Assembly: GCA_964407925.1 (NCBI GenBank)
Contig: CAYOXM010000005.1
Coordinates: forward strand, 8,454 to 72,453
DNA from: CAYOXM01 sp964407925
Lineage (GTDB): Bacteria; Patescibacteriota; Patescibacteriia; SG8-24
Reading direction: 5' to 3'
Length of the DNA stretch: 64,000 bases
Shown here: piece by piece, positions 15,393 to 23,509 of the stretch
Layout of the letters: the number at the start of each line of letters is the position of its first letter
Numbering within the stretch: position 1 is the first letter of the stretch
The notes under the pieces: generated by a model
Told to the model about the DNA's origin: nothing
What the model saw: the letters and a program-made list of their open reading frames with translations, nothing else
The model's database searches: none
Made by a program: the position numbers and the translations under genes

Positions 15393-15613
15393 GATTCGGT
15401 AAGTATCTCGCTGAGTACCGCCATCGCCATGCCGGTCCTGTCCGTCGCCGGAATTTTTTCGGCCGCGGAAAGGTCGATGCAGAACGAATCACCCGGAACG
15501 CAGTTTTGCGGCAGGTGTTCGGCGGGATAGCGGAAACGGTGGCCGCCCTCGGTGCGCAGGGTCGCGGCCTTCCCGTCCCGGTTTTCGAAGCTGACGGTGA
15601 TTGGAAAAGCCAT
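15389..15613 (-). CDS. Small beta-rich protein, DUF3006-like
   Basis: A 74-aa cytoplasmic protein whose layout (FENRDGKAATLRTEGGHRFRYPAEHLP, then VPGDSFCIDL) resembles the small DUF3006 barrel. This is a weak match by eye. It overlaps the VanW gene by 4 nt (ATGA) and is upstream of it, so it is probably the first gene of that operon. An inverted-repeat element lies immediately upstream. Confidence 0.6.
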   Translation of the reverse strand: MAFPITVSFENRDGKAATLRTEGGHRFRYPAEHLPQNCVPGDSFCIDLSAAEKIPATDRTGMAMAVLSEILTES

Positions 15614-15623
15614 AATGCGGGTG

Positions 15624-15690
15624 GGGAGTCGAGAGTGGAAAGTTGAAAGGGGAAAGAGCGCAATGCTCTCAACTCTCCACTTTCGACTCT
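15624..15690. repeat. AAGTTGAAAG-type inverted-repeat element
   Basis: GAGTCGAGAGTGGAAAG and GTTGAAAGGGGAAAGAG face CTCTCAACTCTCCACTTTC and GACTC as an imperfect long hairpin. A closely related element lies at 56607-56679. Elements of this type are scattered between genes, and no protein is encoded. Confidence 0.65.
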
Positions 15691-15704
15691 TTAACTCCGG
15701 GCAC

Positions 15705-16157
15705 TCAGGATTCTTTCACCTTGATGCGTTTCGAACGTTCGACCTTCGGCAGGCGGACGATCAGCACGCCGTCCTTGAGGGAGGCGGTGATGCCGTCGAC
15801 GTCGATTTCGGTCGGGAGGATGACGGAGCGGGAGAACGATCCCCAGTGGCACTCACGGACGAGCGCCCGTGCGCCCGATTCCTCTTCCACGGAACGCTTT
15901 CCGCGGACGGTGAGCATATCATTGTGCACGAATACTTCAAGGTTCTCGGGCTTAACCCCGGCGATGGCGGAGCGAAGGACCAGTTCCTTGTCGGTTTCGT
16001 AGACGTCGACGGCGAGTTGGCCCTCCTCGTGATGGCGGAGCCATGCGTCATCCTGTGCCGGCCGCTCTCCGAGCGTCGGCATGCCGCCCGCCTCAGGGAA
16101 AAGGAGAAGCTCGTCGTCTTCCTCGGGCCGTCGTTTGAGTGATATGGCAATGCCCAT
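15705..16157 (-). CDS. hsp20: Hsp20 / alpha-crystallin family small heat shock protein
   Basis: A 150-aa ATP-independent chaperone. The alpha-crystallin domain runs from about residue 45 (GQLAVDVYETDKELVLRSAIAGVKPENLEV) to the end, with the conserved turn SLKDGVLIVRLPK near the C-terminus. A short N-terminal arm with an acidic stretch precedes it. The start is ATG 16157. The promoter (16170-16198) ends only 12 nt upstream, so the transcript is nearly leaderless and has no Shine-Dalgarno. No CIRCE-type operator is seen. Confidence 0.95.
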   Translation of the reverse strand: MGIAISLKRRPEEDDELLLFPEAGGMPTLGERPAQDDAWLRHHEEGQLAVDVYETDKELVLRSAIAGVKPENLEVFVHNDMLTVRGKRSVEEESGARALVRECHWGSFSRSVILPTEIDVDGITASLKDGVLIVRLPKVERSKRIKVKES

Positions 16158-16169
16158 ACTTCATGCGCT

Positions 16170-16198
16170 AGTGTACCCCCTCATTATGCGGTAAACAA
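16170..16198 (-). promoter_or_regulatory. hsp20 promoter
   Basis: TTGTTT, 17-nt spacer, TACACT on the minus strand. Confidence 0.6.
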
Positions 16199-16221
16199 GC
16201 TGCGTAAGCAAGCGAATGGGG

Positions 16222-16250
16222 TTGACCGCGCGGCAGGATAGGGATATGGT
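16222..16250 (+). promoter_or_regulatory. Promoter of the membrane zinc-ribbon gene
   Basis: TTGACC, 17-nt spacer, TATGGT. Confidence 0.6.
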
Positions 16251-16286
16251 CCACCGTCGTTCATTTTTCCTTCCGAGGAGGTCGCC

Positions 16287-16958
16287 ATGGATGCCGTTCT
16301 CGACGTGCTTGTGCACGCCGTGCTCCCCGCAGTTTTTTTCGTCGGAGCCGGCGTCTTCATCGTTTTCGAGCTCATCCGTCGGCGGAGGCTCGCGCGGAAC
16401 GCGAGTCCCGCCCCACGCGAGCCGACCGATAAGCCGCGGACGTCGCACGCGCTCGCCCCGCTGTTCGAACGCCTGCGCGCGACCGGCATCGAGGTCTGCG
16501 AGCAGGTCGCGTCGCCGTCTCGTGTGCCGTTCCGCGTCGCGCTGCTCATCGGTCACGAGAGCGTCTACATGTGCTCGTGCTGCGGACAGCGCGGCAAGGT
16601 CGCGTTCGGCGAGGCGTATGCCGCCGATTCCGGACGCTGCGGCACCGTCTGGATCGGACACCTCTGCGGGCACTGCGGCTTCGTCGACCGTTATCGGGAC
16701 GCCGCCGACGTCCACGGATTCTTTTCCGCGACGCTCGATCACGGCAGTACGCTCCTCGACGTCGTCGTCGCGCTCGAGGCGCAAGCGGGCGTTCCGCTCG
16801 CCCATCGCGTGCAGGCGGTTCTCGCCGAGCGCGAAGCCGTCTTCGCCGCCCGTTCGGGTGCGGTTCGCGCCCTGCGCGACGACATCGCCGCGCGTACCGG
16901 CGCGGCCCGCGCGCACCCCTTCAGGGGATGGTCGGGGCACGCCCCGTTCAAGGCGTAA
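16287..16958 (+). CDS. Membrane-anchored protein with a four-Cys zinc-ribbon-like site, unknown
   Basis: A 223-aa protein with one N-terminal transmembrane helix (about residues 10-30), then Arg-rich residues (positive-inside rule) and a soluble domain. The centre carries MCSCCGQRG and CGTVWIGHLCGHCG, a probable two-knuckle zinc site. The C-terminal half is helical. The start is ATG 16287 with AGGAGG 5 nt upstream. The family is not recognised. The gene is monocistronic. Confidence 0.65.
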   Translation: MDAVLDVLVHAVLPAVFFVGAGVFIVFELIRRRRLARNASPAPREPTDKPRTSHALAPLFERLRATGIEVCEQVASPSRVPFRVALLIGHESVYMCSCCGQRGKVAFGEAYAADSGRCGTVWIGHLCGHCGFVDRYRDAADVHGFFSATLDHGSTLLDVVVALEAQAGVPLAHRVQAVLAEREAVFAARSGAVRALRDDIAARTGAARAHPFRGWSGHAPFKA

Positions 16959-16960
16959 AT

Positions 16961-16994
16961 AAGCCGCCCGCGCCAAGGCGCGGATACTGCGGCT
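16961..16994 (+). repeat. Nested hairpin after the zinc-ribbon gene
   Basis: AAGCCGC / GCGGCTT encloses CCGCGCC-AA-GGCGCGG. It has no long T-run, so it is a doubtful terminator. Confidence 0.5.
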
Positions 16995-17065
16995 TTCGGC
17001 GAGCGGGGTGCGCCTTAGCGCATTTCTCTCAATTCAGCAGGCCATTGCCTGCTTGCCCGCCGTAA

Positions 17066-17095
17066 AGGGACCCGCAGCCGCGGGTCCCTCTTTAT
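17066..17095 (+). terminator. Terminator
   Basis: GGGACCCGC-AGCC-GCGGGTCCC followed by TCTTTATT. Confidence 0.8.
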
Positions 17096-17121
17096 TATAC
17101 TGACGGCCCCGCCAGAGGCCG

Positions 17122-17149
17122 TTGACAAACTCGGTACGGGGTCTACTGT
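17122..17149 (+). promoter_or_regulatory. Promoter of the DHH-like gene
   Basis: TTGACA, 16-nt spacer, TACTGT. Confidence 0.6.
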
Positions 17150-17209
17150 TACCAGCCGCTCCTTGGAACCGGCTTGGTTCTTTCTAAAGAGAAAGGCAGG
17201 GGTCACCCC

Positions 17210-18166
17210 ATGAGCGTCCGACTGATCGTCGAACCGCGGAAAACCGTGAGCTGGGCGCAGCTCATGAAGTATCCGCCCTACACCATGGCCGTCGACGGCT
17301 ACTGCCGCGGGTCGCCGCGGTCGTCCGCCGACGGGCTCATCCTCAACATCAACCATCACGAGGATTGCGACCGCATCGCGACGCGGTCGTCCTGCGCGCA
17401 GGCGCTGCACCTCGTGAAGATGGGACTGTTCGAGACCTTCTCGTTCGAGGGACATCGTCGCGCAGACATCTACGTCAACGATTGCGACGAGGACGTTACC
17501 TGGGCGACCTACATCCTCAGGAATCCGTCGCACATCGACCGTCCGCGCCTCAAGATGCTGATCCAGCTCGAGGACCTGCTCGACATGTCCGCCGGCCTGT
17601 ATCCGATCAAGAAACGCTGGCACCTGCTCAAGAAGCTCGTGTGGGTGAGCCAGCCGTTCTACGAGGCGAAGGCCGACCGTTCGCTGCACACGATGGGCGG
17701 CGACGCAATGGCCGCGCTGATCGAGTCGATGCACCGCCGCATCCGCGACACGTTGTTCGGCCGCGGCAAGGAAATCGATCCCGACACGCGGTTCGAGGTC
17801 CTGGAGCAGTTCGACGGCTGGTCGTACGTCAGGAAGATCGGCGAGCACGCCAACTACGGCATCGCGCACGAGGGCATCAAGGCCTTCGTCGCCCATGTCG
17901 CAAAGTGCGGCGACCGCCACCGGTACTGCGTCTTCCGCCGCTCGCGATTCATCAGCGGATTCCCGCTCGAACGCATCTGCGAGCTCCTCAACGAGGAGGA
18001 GGGCATCGGCCTCTCGTCGAACGACCGCTGGGGCGGAAGCGACAACGTCATCGGTTCTCCCCGCGAAAAGGGGAGCGGCCTCGCCCCGAAGCGCGTCCTC
18101 GAGATCGTCAGGCACGCCTGCGACGAACGCAGGCTCCGCCGTCGCGAAGCGCGCCCGAGTCACTGA
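17210..18166 (+). CDS. DHH-superfamily-like protein, divergent, 318 aa
   Basis: I do not recognise a named family. Several features recall DHH phosphoesterases: DGYCRGSPRSSADGL near the N-terminus, INHHEDCDRIATRSSCAQ (NHH in place of DHH, with the following TxSS-like stretch), an acidic VNDCDEDVTW, and a C-terminal Gly-rich loop GGSDNVIGSPR where DHHA1 proteins have GGGGH. The protein is soluble. The start is ATG 17210, supported by the purine tract GGCAGGGG upstream and the promoter at 17122. The gene is monocistronic with a terminator at 18181-18206. The DHH link is my inference. Confidence 0.55.
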   Translation: MSVRLIVEPRKTVSWAQLMKYPPYTMAVDGYCRGSPRSSADGLILNINHHEDCDRIATRSSCAQALHLVKMGLFETFSFEGHRRADIYVNDCDEDVTWATYILRNPSHIDRPRLKMLIQLEDLLDMSAGLYPIKKRWHLLKKLVWVSQPFYEAKADRSLHTMGGDAMAALIESMHRRIRDTLFGRGKEIDPDTRFEVLEQFDGWSYVRKIGEHANYGIAHEGIKAFVAHVAKCGDRHRYCVFRRSRFISGFPLERICELLNEEEGIGLSSNDRWGGSDNVIGSPREKGSGLAPKRVLEIVRHACDERRLRRREARPSH

Positions 18167-18180
18167 CTTCGTGCAAATCG

Positions 18181-18206
18181 CCCCGCAGTAACGCGGGGCT
18201 TTTTCG
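18181..18206 (+). terminator. Terminator
   Basis: CCCCGC / GCGGGG stem followed by CTTTTTC. Confidence 0.75.
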
Positions 18207-18238
18207 TTCCGGCCGGCCCTTCCGTTCGGGTCGTTTTT

Positions 18239-18248
18239 TTGCTATACT
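18239..18248 (+). promoter_or_regulatory. Extended -10 of the histidine kinase gene
   Basis: TTTGCTATACT ends 12 nt before the ATG at 18261. A convincing -35 is not seen. Confidence 0.45.
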
Positions 18249-18260
18249 TCAAGGGAAATC

Positions 18261-20519
18261 ATGCGCTGGAAATTGGAGGAAAACCAGCCTGATCACGTGC
18301 ACCTGCGGAGCCTGCGGACGCGTTTCGTGCTCCCGGTGCTCTTCGTCGTTTTCGCGATGGTCGGCATCGCGGCAGGCGCGGCCCTCTCCCTGTCCGCCGC
18401 CGCCGAAGCGGACGCGCGGCGGAACGCCCTCGTCATCGCCCGCGTCGCCGCGCTTACCCAGGAACGCGTGGTCGCTGACGCGCGCGGCAGGCTTGAGGCG
18501 TTCCTCGCCGATCCCGCGGTTTCCGCGCGCGATGCCGCGTGCGGCGCGAAGGCCGCGGCGCTCGTCGCCGCTGACCGGCGCGTCGCCGAGGTCGGCGCCG
18601 CCGGTCCGGACGGCGCCGCGTTCTGCGTTTCCGGCAAGGACCGCGGCTCGGTCGCCGAACGGCGGTTCTTCCGCCGTGCCGCGAGTTCCGGAGCGTTCGC
18701 CGCCGGCGATTACGAAGTGCTGCCCGGCGGCGACGTCGCCGTGCTCGCCTTCGGGCTTCCGGCGAAGAACGCCGAAGGTCGCGTGACCGCCGTCGCCTGG
18801 ATCGCGTACGAGGTTTCGGCGCTCGCCCTGCCTTCGGGCGAGGACGGGCTTTCCGCGGACACGGGATTCGGCGTGCTCGACGGCCGCGGCGTCATGCTCG
18901 TACGGCATCCCGAGAAGGACCGGTGGGCGGGCAAGGCGCTTCCCGAAACGGCGCTGACGTCGGAAATCCTCTCGCGCAAGGAGGGAGCGGCGGATCTCGT
19001 CGGCGAAGACGGCGTTCGCCGCACCTACGCGTTCACGCGGCTGAAGGGCCTCCCGCTCTACGTGTACGTCGCCATCCCGCGCGCCGAGGCCCGCGCGAAC
19101 TTCGATCAGGCGCTGCTCGGCGTCGCCGTCATCGGTTCGCTCCTCGCCGCGCTCGCGTTCTGGCTCGGCCTCGCGCTCGGCGACCTGCTCATCCTCCGCC
19201 GCGTGCGCCGCCTCGCGATGTCGATGCGCCGCGTCGTCGGCGGCGACCTCGAGGAGCGCGGCCACCTCCAGTTCGGCATGGGCGAGCTTGACGACATTAC
19301 CGGCATTTTCGACGCGATCACCGCGAAGCTCGAGGAGGCGTACGCCACGACCGAACAGAAGGTGAAGAAGCGCACGGTCGAACTCGAGTTCAACAAGGGC
19401 ATGTCCGACCTCGAGAAGGCGCGGTTCGAGGCGCTCCTCACGAGCGTGGGCGACGGCCTCTTCGTGACCGACGAGCAGGCGAAAATCTCGTTCGTGAACC
19501 AGGAGGCGCAGCGCATGCTCGGGTGGACGGCGAAGGACATGGTCGGCAACATCTCGTATCGCTTCTTCCGGCTCGAGGACGAAAAGGGCGAGCTCGTTCC
19601 CGACGAGAAGCGCCCGACCGTCGTCGCGCTCACCTCGAAGCAGAAGTACCTGTCGCCGGTCCTCCCGCATCCGTACTATTTCGTTCGCAAGGACCGGACG
19701 CGCTTCCCGACGCAGATCACCGCGATGCCTATCCTCGTCGACGGCAACGTCATCGGCGCCATCCAGGTGTTCCGCGACGTGACCGACGAGACGGAGTTCG
19801 ACCGCCGCAAATCCGAGTTCATCTCCATCGCCTCGCACCAGCTGCGCTCGCCGCTTTCCGCGACGAAGTGGCTTTCCGACATGCTGCGCAAGGGCGACGC
19901 GGGCGCGCTTCAGCCGAAGCAGAAGGAGCTCGCCGACAAGCTGTTCGAGGCGAACGAGCGCATGGTAGTGCTGGTGAACGAGCTGCTGAACGTGTCGCGC
20001 CTCGAAGCGGGCACGACCAAGCTCTCGCCCGAGCCCACGGCGATGGCCGAGCTCATCGCCGGCGTCGTCGCCGAGCACGAGGCGCTCCTCCAGTCTCGCG
20101 GGCAGAAGTTCGATTTTGCCGAAAAGCCCCTGCCGACGATCGACGTCGACCGGCTGCTCATGCGCGAGGTGCTCGCGAACGTCATCTCGAATGCGAGCAA
20201 GTACTCGCCGGAAGGGACGACCGTCACCGTGCGCGCGGAGAACGACGGCACGGAAGTGCGGATCAGCGTGAAGGACCAGGGCATGGGGATCCCCCGTTCC
20301 GCGCAAAAGCAGATGTTCCGCAAGTTTTTCCGCGCGGACAACGCAGCGAAGAGCGTGGTGCAGGGCACGGGCCTCGGGCTCTACGTGGTGAAGTCGATCG
20401 TCGAGCTGCACGGCGGCAAGATCTGGTTCGAGTCCGAGGAGAACAAGGGCACGACGTTCTTCATAACCGTTCCGCTTGCTGGAGCCCCGGCGCAGCCCGC
20501 GCCCGACGCGGCATCCTGA
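18261..20519 (+). CDS. Membrane sensor histidine kinase (sensor domain, HAMP, PAS, HisKA, HATPase)
   Basis: A 752-aa sensor kinase. TM1 spans about residues 22-46 and TM2 about 285-312; they bracket a 240-residue extracytoplasmic sensor domain of dCACHE-like size. A HAMP-like linker follows (about 312-365). A PAS domain (about 385-510) starts at ARFEALLTSVGDGLFVTD. The H-box SHQLRSPL has the phospho-accepting His526. The ATP-binding domain has the N-box EVLANVISNASKYSP (640-650), G1 DQGMGIP and G2 GTGLGLYVV. It is followed after 6 nt by a receiver-only response regulator, which is the likely phosphotransfer partner. The ligand is unknown. Confidence 0.93.
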   Translation: MRWKLEENQPDHVHLRSLRTRFVLPVLFVVFAMVGIAAGAALSLSAAAEADARRNALVIARVAALTQERVVADARGRLEAFLADPAVSARDAACGAKAAALVAADRRVAEVGAAGPDGAAFCVSGKDRGSVAERRFFRRAASSGAFAAGDYEVLPGGDVAVLAFGLPAKNAEGRVTAVAWIAYEVSALALPSGEDGLSADTGFGVLDGRGVMLVRHPEKDRWAGKALPETALTSEILSRKEGAADLVGEDGVRRTYAFTRLKGLPLYVYVAIPRAEARANFDQALLGVAVIGSLLAALAFWLGLALGDLLILRRVRRLAMSMRRVVGGDLEERGHLQFGMGELDDITGIFDAITAKLEEAYATTEQKVKKRTVELEFNKGMSDLEKARFEALLTSVGDGLFVTDEQAKISFVNQEAQRMLGWTAKDMVGNISYRFFRLEDEKGELVPDEKRPTVVALTSKQKYLSPVLPHPYYFVRKDRTRFPTQITAMPILVDGNVIGAIQVFRDVTDETEFDRRKSEFISIASHQLRSPLSATKWLSDMLRKGDAGALQPKQKELADKLFEANERMVVLVNELLNVSRLEAGTTKLSPEPTAMAELIAGVVAEHEALLQSRGQKFDFAEKPLPTIDVDRLLMREVLANVISNASKYSPEGTTVTVRAENDGTEVRISVKDQGMGIPRSAQKQMFRKFFRADNAAKSVVQGTGLGLYVVKSIVELHGGKIWFESEENKGTTFFITVPLAGAPAQPAPDAAS

Positions 20520-20525
20520 TTTCCT

Positions 20526-20900
20526 ATGCGCAAGAAACGCGTGCTCATCATCGAAGACGACAGGACGTTCGCCGACATCTACGTCGACGGGCTTTCCGAC
20601 GCCGGGTTCGACGTCGCCCTCGCGACCGACGGCGAAAGCGGTCTCGATCTGGTGCGGAAGGAAAAGCCGGACCTCGTCATCCTCGATCTGGTGCTCCCGA
20701 AGATGAGCGGATTCGAGGTGCTCGAACGACTGTGCGGCGACGAGGAGTCCGTGCGGTGCATCCCGACGCTCGTCGTGACGAACCTCGGCCAGGAAAGCGA
20801 TCGCGCACACGCCCTGCGGCACGGCGCGAAAGAGTACTTCGTGAAGGCGAACACGCTGTTTTCTGACGTGCTCAAGGCGGCGAAGCGCGCCGTCCGCTGA
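20526..20900 (+). CDS. Single-domain response regulator (receiver only)
   Basis: A 124-aa CheY-like receiver. The acidic pair is IIEDD near residue 10, the phosphorylation site is D54 in VILDLVLPKM, the switch Thr lies in VVTNLG and the conserved Lys in YFVKAN. There is no output domain, so it must act by protein-protein contact or as a phosphorelay intermediate. It is the second gene of an operon with the histidine kinase. Confidence 0.93.
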   Translation: MRKKRVLIIEDDRTFADIYVDGLSDAGFDVALATDGESGLDLVRKEKPDLVILDLVLPKMSGFEVLERLCGDEESVRCIPTLVVTNLGQESDRAHALRHGAKEYFVKANTLFSDVLKAAKRAVR

Positions 20901-20924
20901 AAACGGTCGACGGACGGAACGACG

Positions 20925-20945
20925 CCCCGCCTGAGCGGGGTTTTT
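20925..20945 (+). terminator. Terminator of the two-component operon
   Basis: CCCCGC-CTGA-GCGGGG-TTTTT. Confidence 0.85.
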
Positions 20946-20949
20946 CAGC

Positions 20950-21049
20950 NNNNNNNNNNNNNNNNNNNNNNNNNNNNNNNNNNNNNNNNNNNNNNNNNNN
21001 NNNNNNNNNNNNNNNNNNNNNNNNNNNNNNNNNNNNNNNNNNNNNNNNN
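20950..21049. other. Assembly gap (100 N)
   Basis: 100 N placeholder between the two-component operon and the stop codon of the 426-aa gene. The missing length is unknown. Confidence 0.98.
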
Positions 21050-22330
21050 TCATCGTTCCGGCGTGAGCGCGTCGACCAGCGCGACGTCGTCGGCGACCTC
21101 CTCCATCGGCGGAAGCCGGGAGCGGCAGTCGGCGCGGATGCGGTAGAACCGCACCTCGACCGAAACGTGCGACGCTCCCTTGCGGTTCCAGACCGTCCGC
21201 GGTTCGCCGACGAGCCGGTACGCGTTCGCGTCATCGGGGGCGACGAGCGCGATTTCGCGCGGATCGTAGAGCAGACGGCCGAGTCCCGCGCGGATCGGGG
21301 CGGTGAATTCCGTCCTGCCCGCCGGCGCGATGCCGCTGATGCGGTATTCCGGTTCCCCGTCGTCTTCGCCGACGCCCTCGCGGGCGCGCTGGGTGAACCA
21401 GTGCATCCCCACTTTCGTGAGCGCCGCGAGCGGCGGCGGTCCGGCATCTGCCGGCGCCGGACGGCTGATGCGCGGCCACAGTTTCGGGAGGTCGCGTAGC
21501 ACGCCGTCCATTCCCGGCAGCACGGCGGCGACCGGTCCCACGCCTCGCGTCGCGACGAATTTGGCCGGACCGGCGGCGTACGTTCCGAGCGCGGTGATGC
21601 GGCTCAGGTGGCGGACGGCGGTCCTGCCGCCGTAGTGCCCGTGAAGGTAGTCGGTCGCGGACGACAGCGTGAGCAGGTGGGCGGCTGCGACGCCCTTCTC
21701 CGGTTCGCGTCCGGCGTACGGGCGTTTGTCGGGACCGGCGACGCGGATGACGCAGTCGTTCCTCTCCGCCCAGTCTTCCCGCCCGTCGACGAAGTCCGTC
21801 GCGATCCGGCGTTGAAGGCGGAGGTAACCGTCGGCCGCACGGCCGAGCCGCGCCCGCGTCAGCGGATCGTCGCAGGCTTGTCCGTACGTGAGCGTCTCGG
21901 TGAACGGGTGCGGTCGGAGTTCGAACAGGCGTTTCAGTTCAACGAGCTCGACGGCGCCGAACGCGCCGCCGATCACGCGGAGGAAGTCCTCCTGCGGGAT
22001 GCCGTCGCGCCACTCGGCGCATCCGGATCCGAAGTGCGGCATCCTGCCGTGCAGGACGGCGATGAGACGCACGCCCCCGGGGGAGCGGCCGTAGTACTCC
22101 GCGGACGCGGTGACGAAGTCGTTCGCCCAGACGACGTCCTCGACGTCCGCGGCGAGGCGCGCTTCGGCGAGGTCGGGAAGCGAAGCGACGCGGCCGCCGC
22201 CGTCGGCGTACCGCTCCGCGCGACGGAGCGCGAGGAGCGGGTCTCGTGCGTGGCCGAACGCCACGGCGCGGGATGCCTCGGGGGAGACGAGATCGTCGTC
22301 CCCGAGTTCGGGACAGTCGGTATCGTTCAT
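21050..22330 (-). CDS. Hypothetical protein, 426 aa
   Basis: I do not recognise this protein. It is soluble, Arg- and Ala-rich, with no signal peptide. Notable conserved-looking stretches are VLHGRMPHFGSGCAEW, LKRLFELRPHPFTETLTYGQA, LRLQRRIATDFVDG and SSATDYLHGHYGG. The stop codon directly abuts the assembly gap, and the frame is complete. The start is ATG 22330 with GAGGAC just upstream. Confidence 0.6.
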   Translation of the reverse strand: MNDTDCPELGDDDLVSPEASRAVAFGHARDPLLALRRAERYADGGGRVASLPDLAEARLAADVEDVVWANDFVTASAEYYGRSPGGVRLIAVLHGRMPHFGSGCAEWRDGIPQEDFLRVIGGAFGAVELVELKRLFELRPHPFTETLTYGQACDDPLTRARLGRAADGYLRLQRRIATDFVDGREDWAERNDCVIRVAGPDKRPYAGREPEKGVAAAHLLTLSSATDYLHGHYGGRTAVRHLSRITALGTYAAGPAKFVATRGVGPVAAVLPGMDGVLRDLPKLWPRISRPAPADAGPPPLAALTKVGMHWFTQRAREGVGEDDGEPEYRISGIAPAGRTEFTAPIRAGLGRLLYDPREIALVAPDDANAYRLVGEPRTVWNRKGASHVSVEVRFYRIRADCRSRLPPMEEVADDVALVDALTPER

Positions 22331-22488
22331 GTCGTCCTCGGTGCGTAAAAGGTGCGTGGCGCCGATCCGTCAGTGCCGGATCAGGCACGCGTGTTGTGTA
22401 GCACGGCGTGAAGGCAGGGGCAATTTCCCGTATGTCGGCGTCGTGCTATCCTGCCGTCGTATTCATTCACTTACGGCTAAGACTGCCT

Positions 22489-23262
22489 ATGTACGTCCTC
22501 CTTTGGCCGCTCTTCTGGATCGCGCTGTTCGTCGTCCTGGGGTCGCTCCGCCAGGTCAACCAGTACGAGCGCGGCGTAAAATTCACCATGGGCCGCTTCA
22601 CCGGCATCGCCGAACCGGGTTGGCGCCTCGTCATCCCCGTGTTCCAGACGATGAAGAAGGTCGATCTTCGCCTGAAGGCCGTCGACGTTCCGACGCAGGA
22701 GTGCATCACGAAGGACAACATCTCCGCCAAGATCAACGCGGTCATTTATTACAAGATCGTCGATCCGGCGAAGGCGGTCATCGAGATCATGAACATGGAC
22801 TACGCCGTGCTCCAGCTCGCGCAGACGACGATGCGTAACATCTCGGGCGAGCACACCCTCGACGAGGTCCTGAGCCAGCGGACGGTCATCTCCGACAAGA
22901 TCGAGAAAATCGTCGACGATTCGACGCTCGGCTGGGGCGTCGAAGTGACGACGGTCGAACTCAAGGACATCAACTTGCCGCCGGACATGGTGCGCACCAT
23001 CGCCAAGCAGGCGGAAGCGGAGCGCGAACGGCGCGCGGTCATCATCAGTTCGGAAGGCGAAGTCGCGGCTGCCGAGAACCTCGCGCGAGCGGCCGATATA
23101 CTGTCGGCGTCAACCGGCGCGCTCCATCTCCGCACGCTCAACTCCATCAACGACATTTCGTCCGACGCGTCGAACACCGTGGTGTTCGCCGTGCCGCTCG
23201 AGATCATGAATTCGTACACGGGTTTCAAGGAGATCGCCGCCAAGGTCGTGAAGGCCGGCTGA
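22489..23262 (+). CDS. SPFH/stomatin-like (slipin) membrane protein
   Basis: A 257-aa band-7 protein. A short N-terminal hydrophobic hairpin (residues 1-20) anchors it. The SPFH domain follows: QVNQYERGVKFTMGRFTGIAEPGWRLVIPVFQ, then DNISAKINAVIYYKIVDP and TMRNISGEHTLDEVLSQR. It ends with the coiled coil EAERERRAVIISSEGEVAAAENLARAA. Slipins scaffold membrane microdomains and often partner NfeD, which is absent here. The start is ATG 22489, because longer in-frame starts add non-SPFH sequence. Confidence 0.93.
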   Translation: MYVLLWPLFWIALFVVLGSLRQVNQYERGVKFTMGRFTGIAEPGWRLVIPVFQTMKKVDLRLKAVDVPTQECITKDNISAKINAVIYYKIVDPAKAVIEIMNMDYAVLQLAQTTMRNISGEHTLDEVLSQRTVISDKIEKIVDDSTLGWGVEVTTVELKDINLPPDMVRTIAKQAEAERERRAVIISSEGEVAAAENLARAADILSASTGALHLRTLNSINDISSDASNTVVFAVPLEIMNSYTGFKEIAAKVVKAG

Positions 23263-23280
23263 TCTTACGTGAGCGTGACG

Positions 23281-23317
23281 AAAAACCGCCCGGAGACTTC
23301 TCCCGGGCGGTTTTTTT
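23281..23317 (+). terminator. Terminator of the SPFH gene
   Basis: CCGCCCGG / CCCGGGCGG stem followed by seven T. Confidence 0.9.
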
Positions 23318-23331
23318 AGAGTTCTCTTCGA

Positions 23332-23361
23332 GAAATCGCACAAAGACTTCGCGTGCGATTT
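23332..23361. repeat. Perfect 10-bp inverted repeat
   Basis: GAAATCGCAC / GTGCGATTTC around a 9- to 10-nt spacer, directly after the SPFH terminator. The purpose is unknown. Confidence 0.5.
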
Positions 23362-23406
23362 CCATATATTTCAATAACGCCGGAAGAAGCGCGGCCAATC
23401 AGGTAC

Positions 23407-23496
23407 GGACGGGTGGCACGGTTCGGGGGACCCCCAATGGGCGCGCAGGGCCGAGCCCGAGCACCCATTGGGGGTGAACCGGGACAGGACCCGTCC
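23407..23496. repeat. Composite palindrome, same module order as 12258-12387
   Basis: GGACGGGT (23407-23414) pairs with ACCCGTCC (23489-23496), CGGTTC with GAACCG (23419-23424 with 23476-23481), and ACCCCCAATGGG with CCCATTGGGGGT (23430-23441 with 23464-23475). The order GGRCGGGT, CGGTTC, ACCCC is the same as in the element at 12281-12365, although the inner stem sequence differs. Confidence 0.6.
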
Positions 23497-23509
23497 CCAC
23501 CATTAAGGT

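Noticed and set aside
18249..21053. 934-residue minus-strand frame opposite the histidine kinase, running into the gap
   Set aside because: The composition is Arg/His/Glu-rich antisense shadow with no domain; the plus strand holds a clear kinase and receiver.
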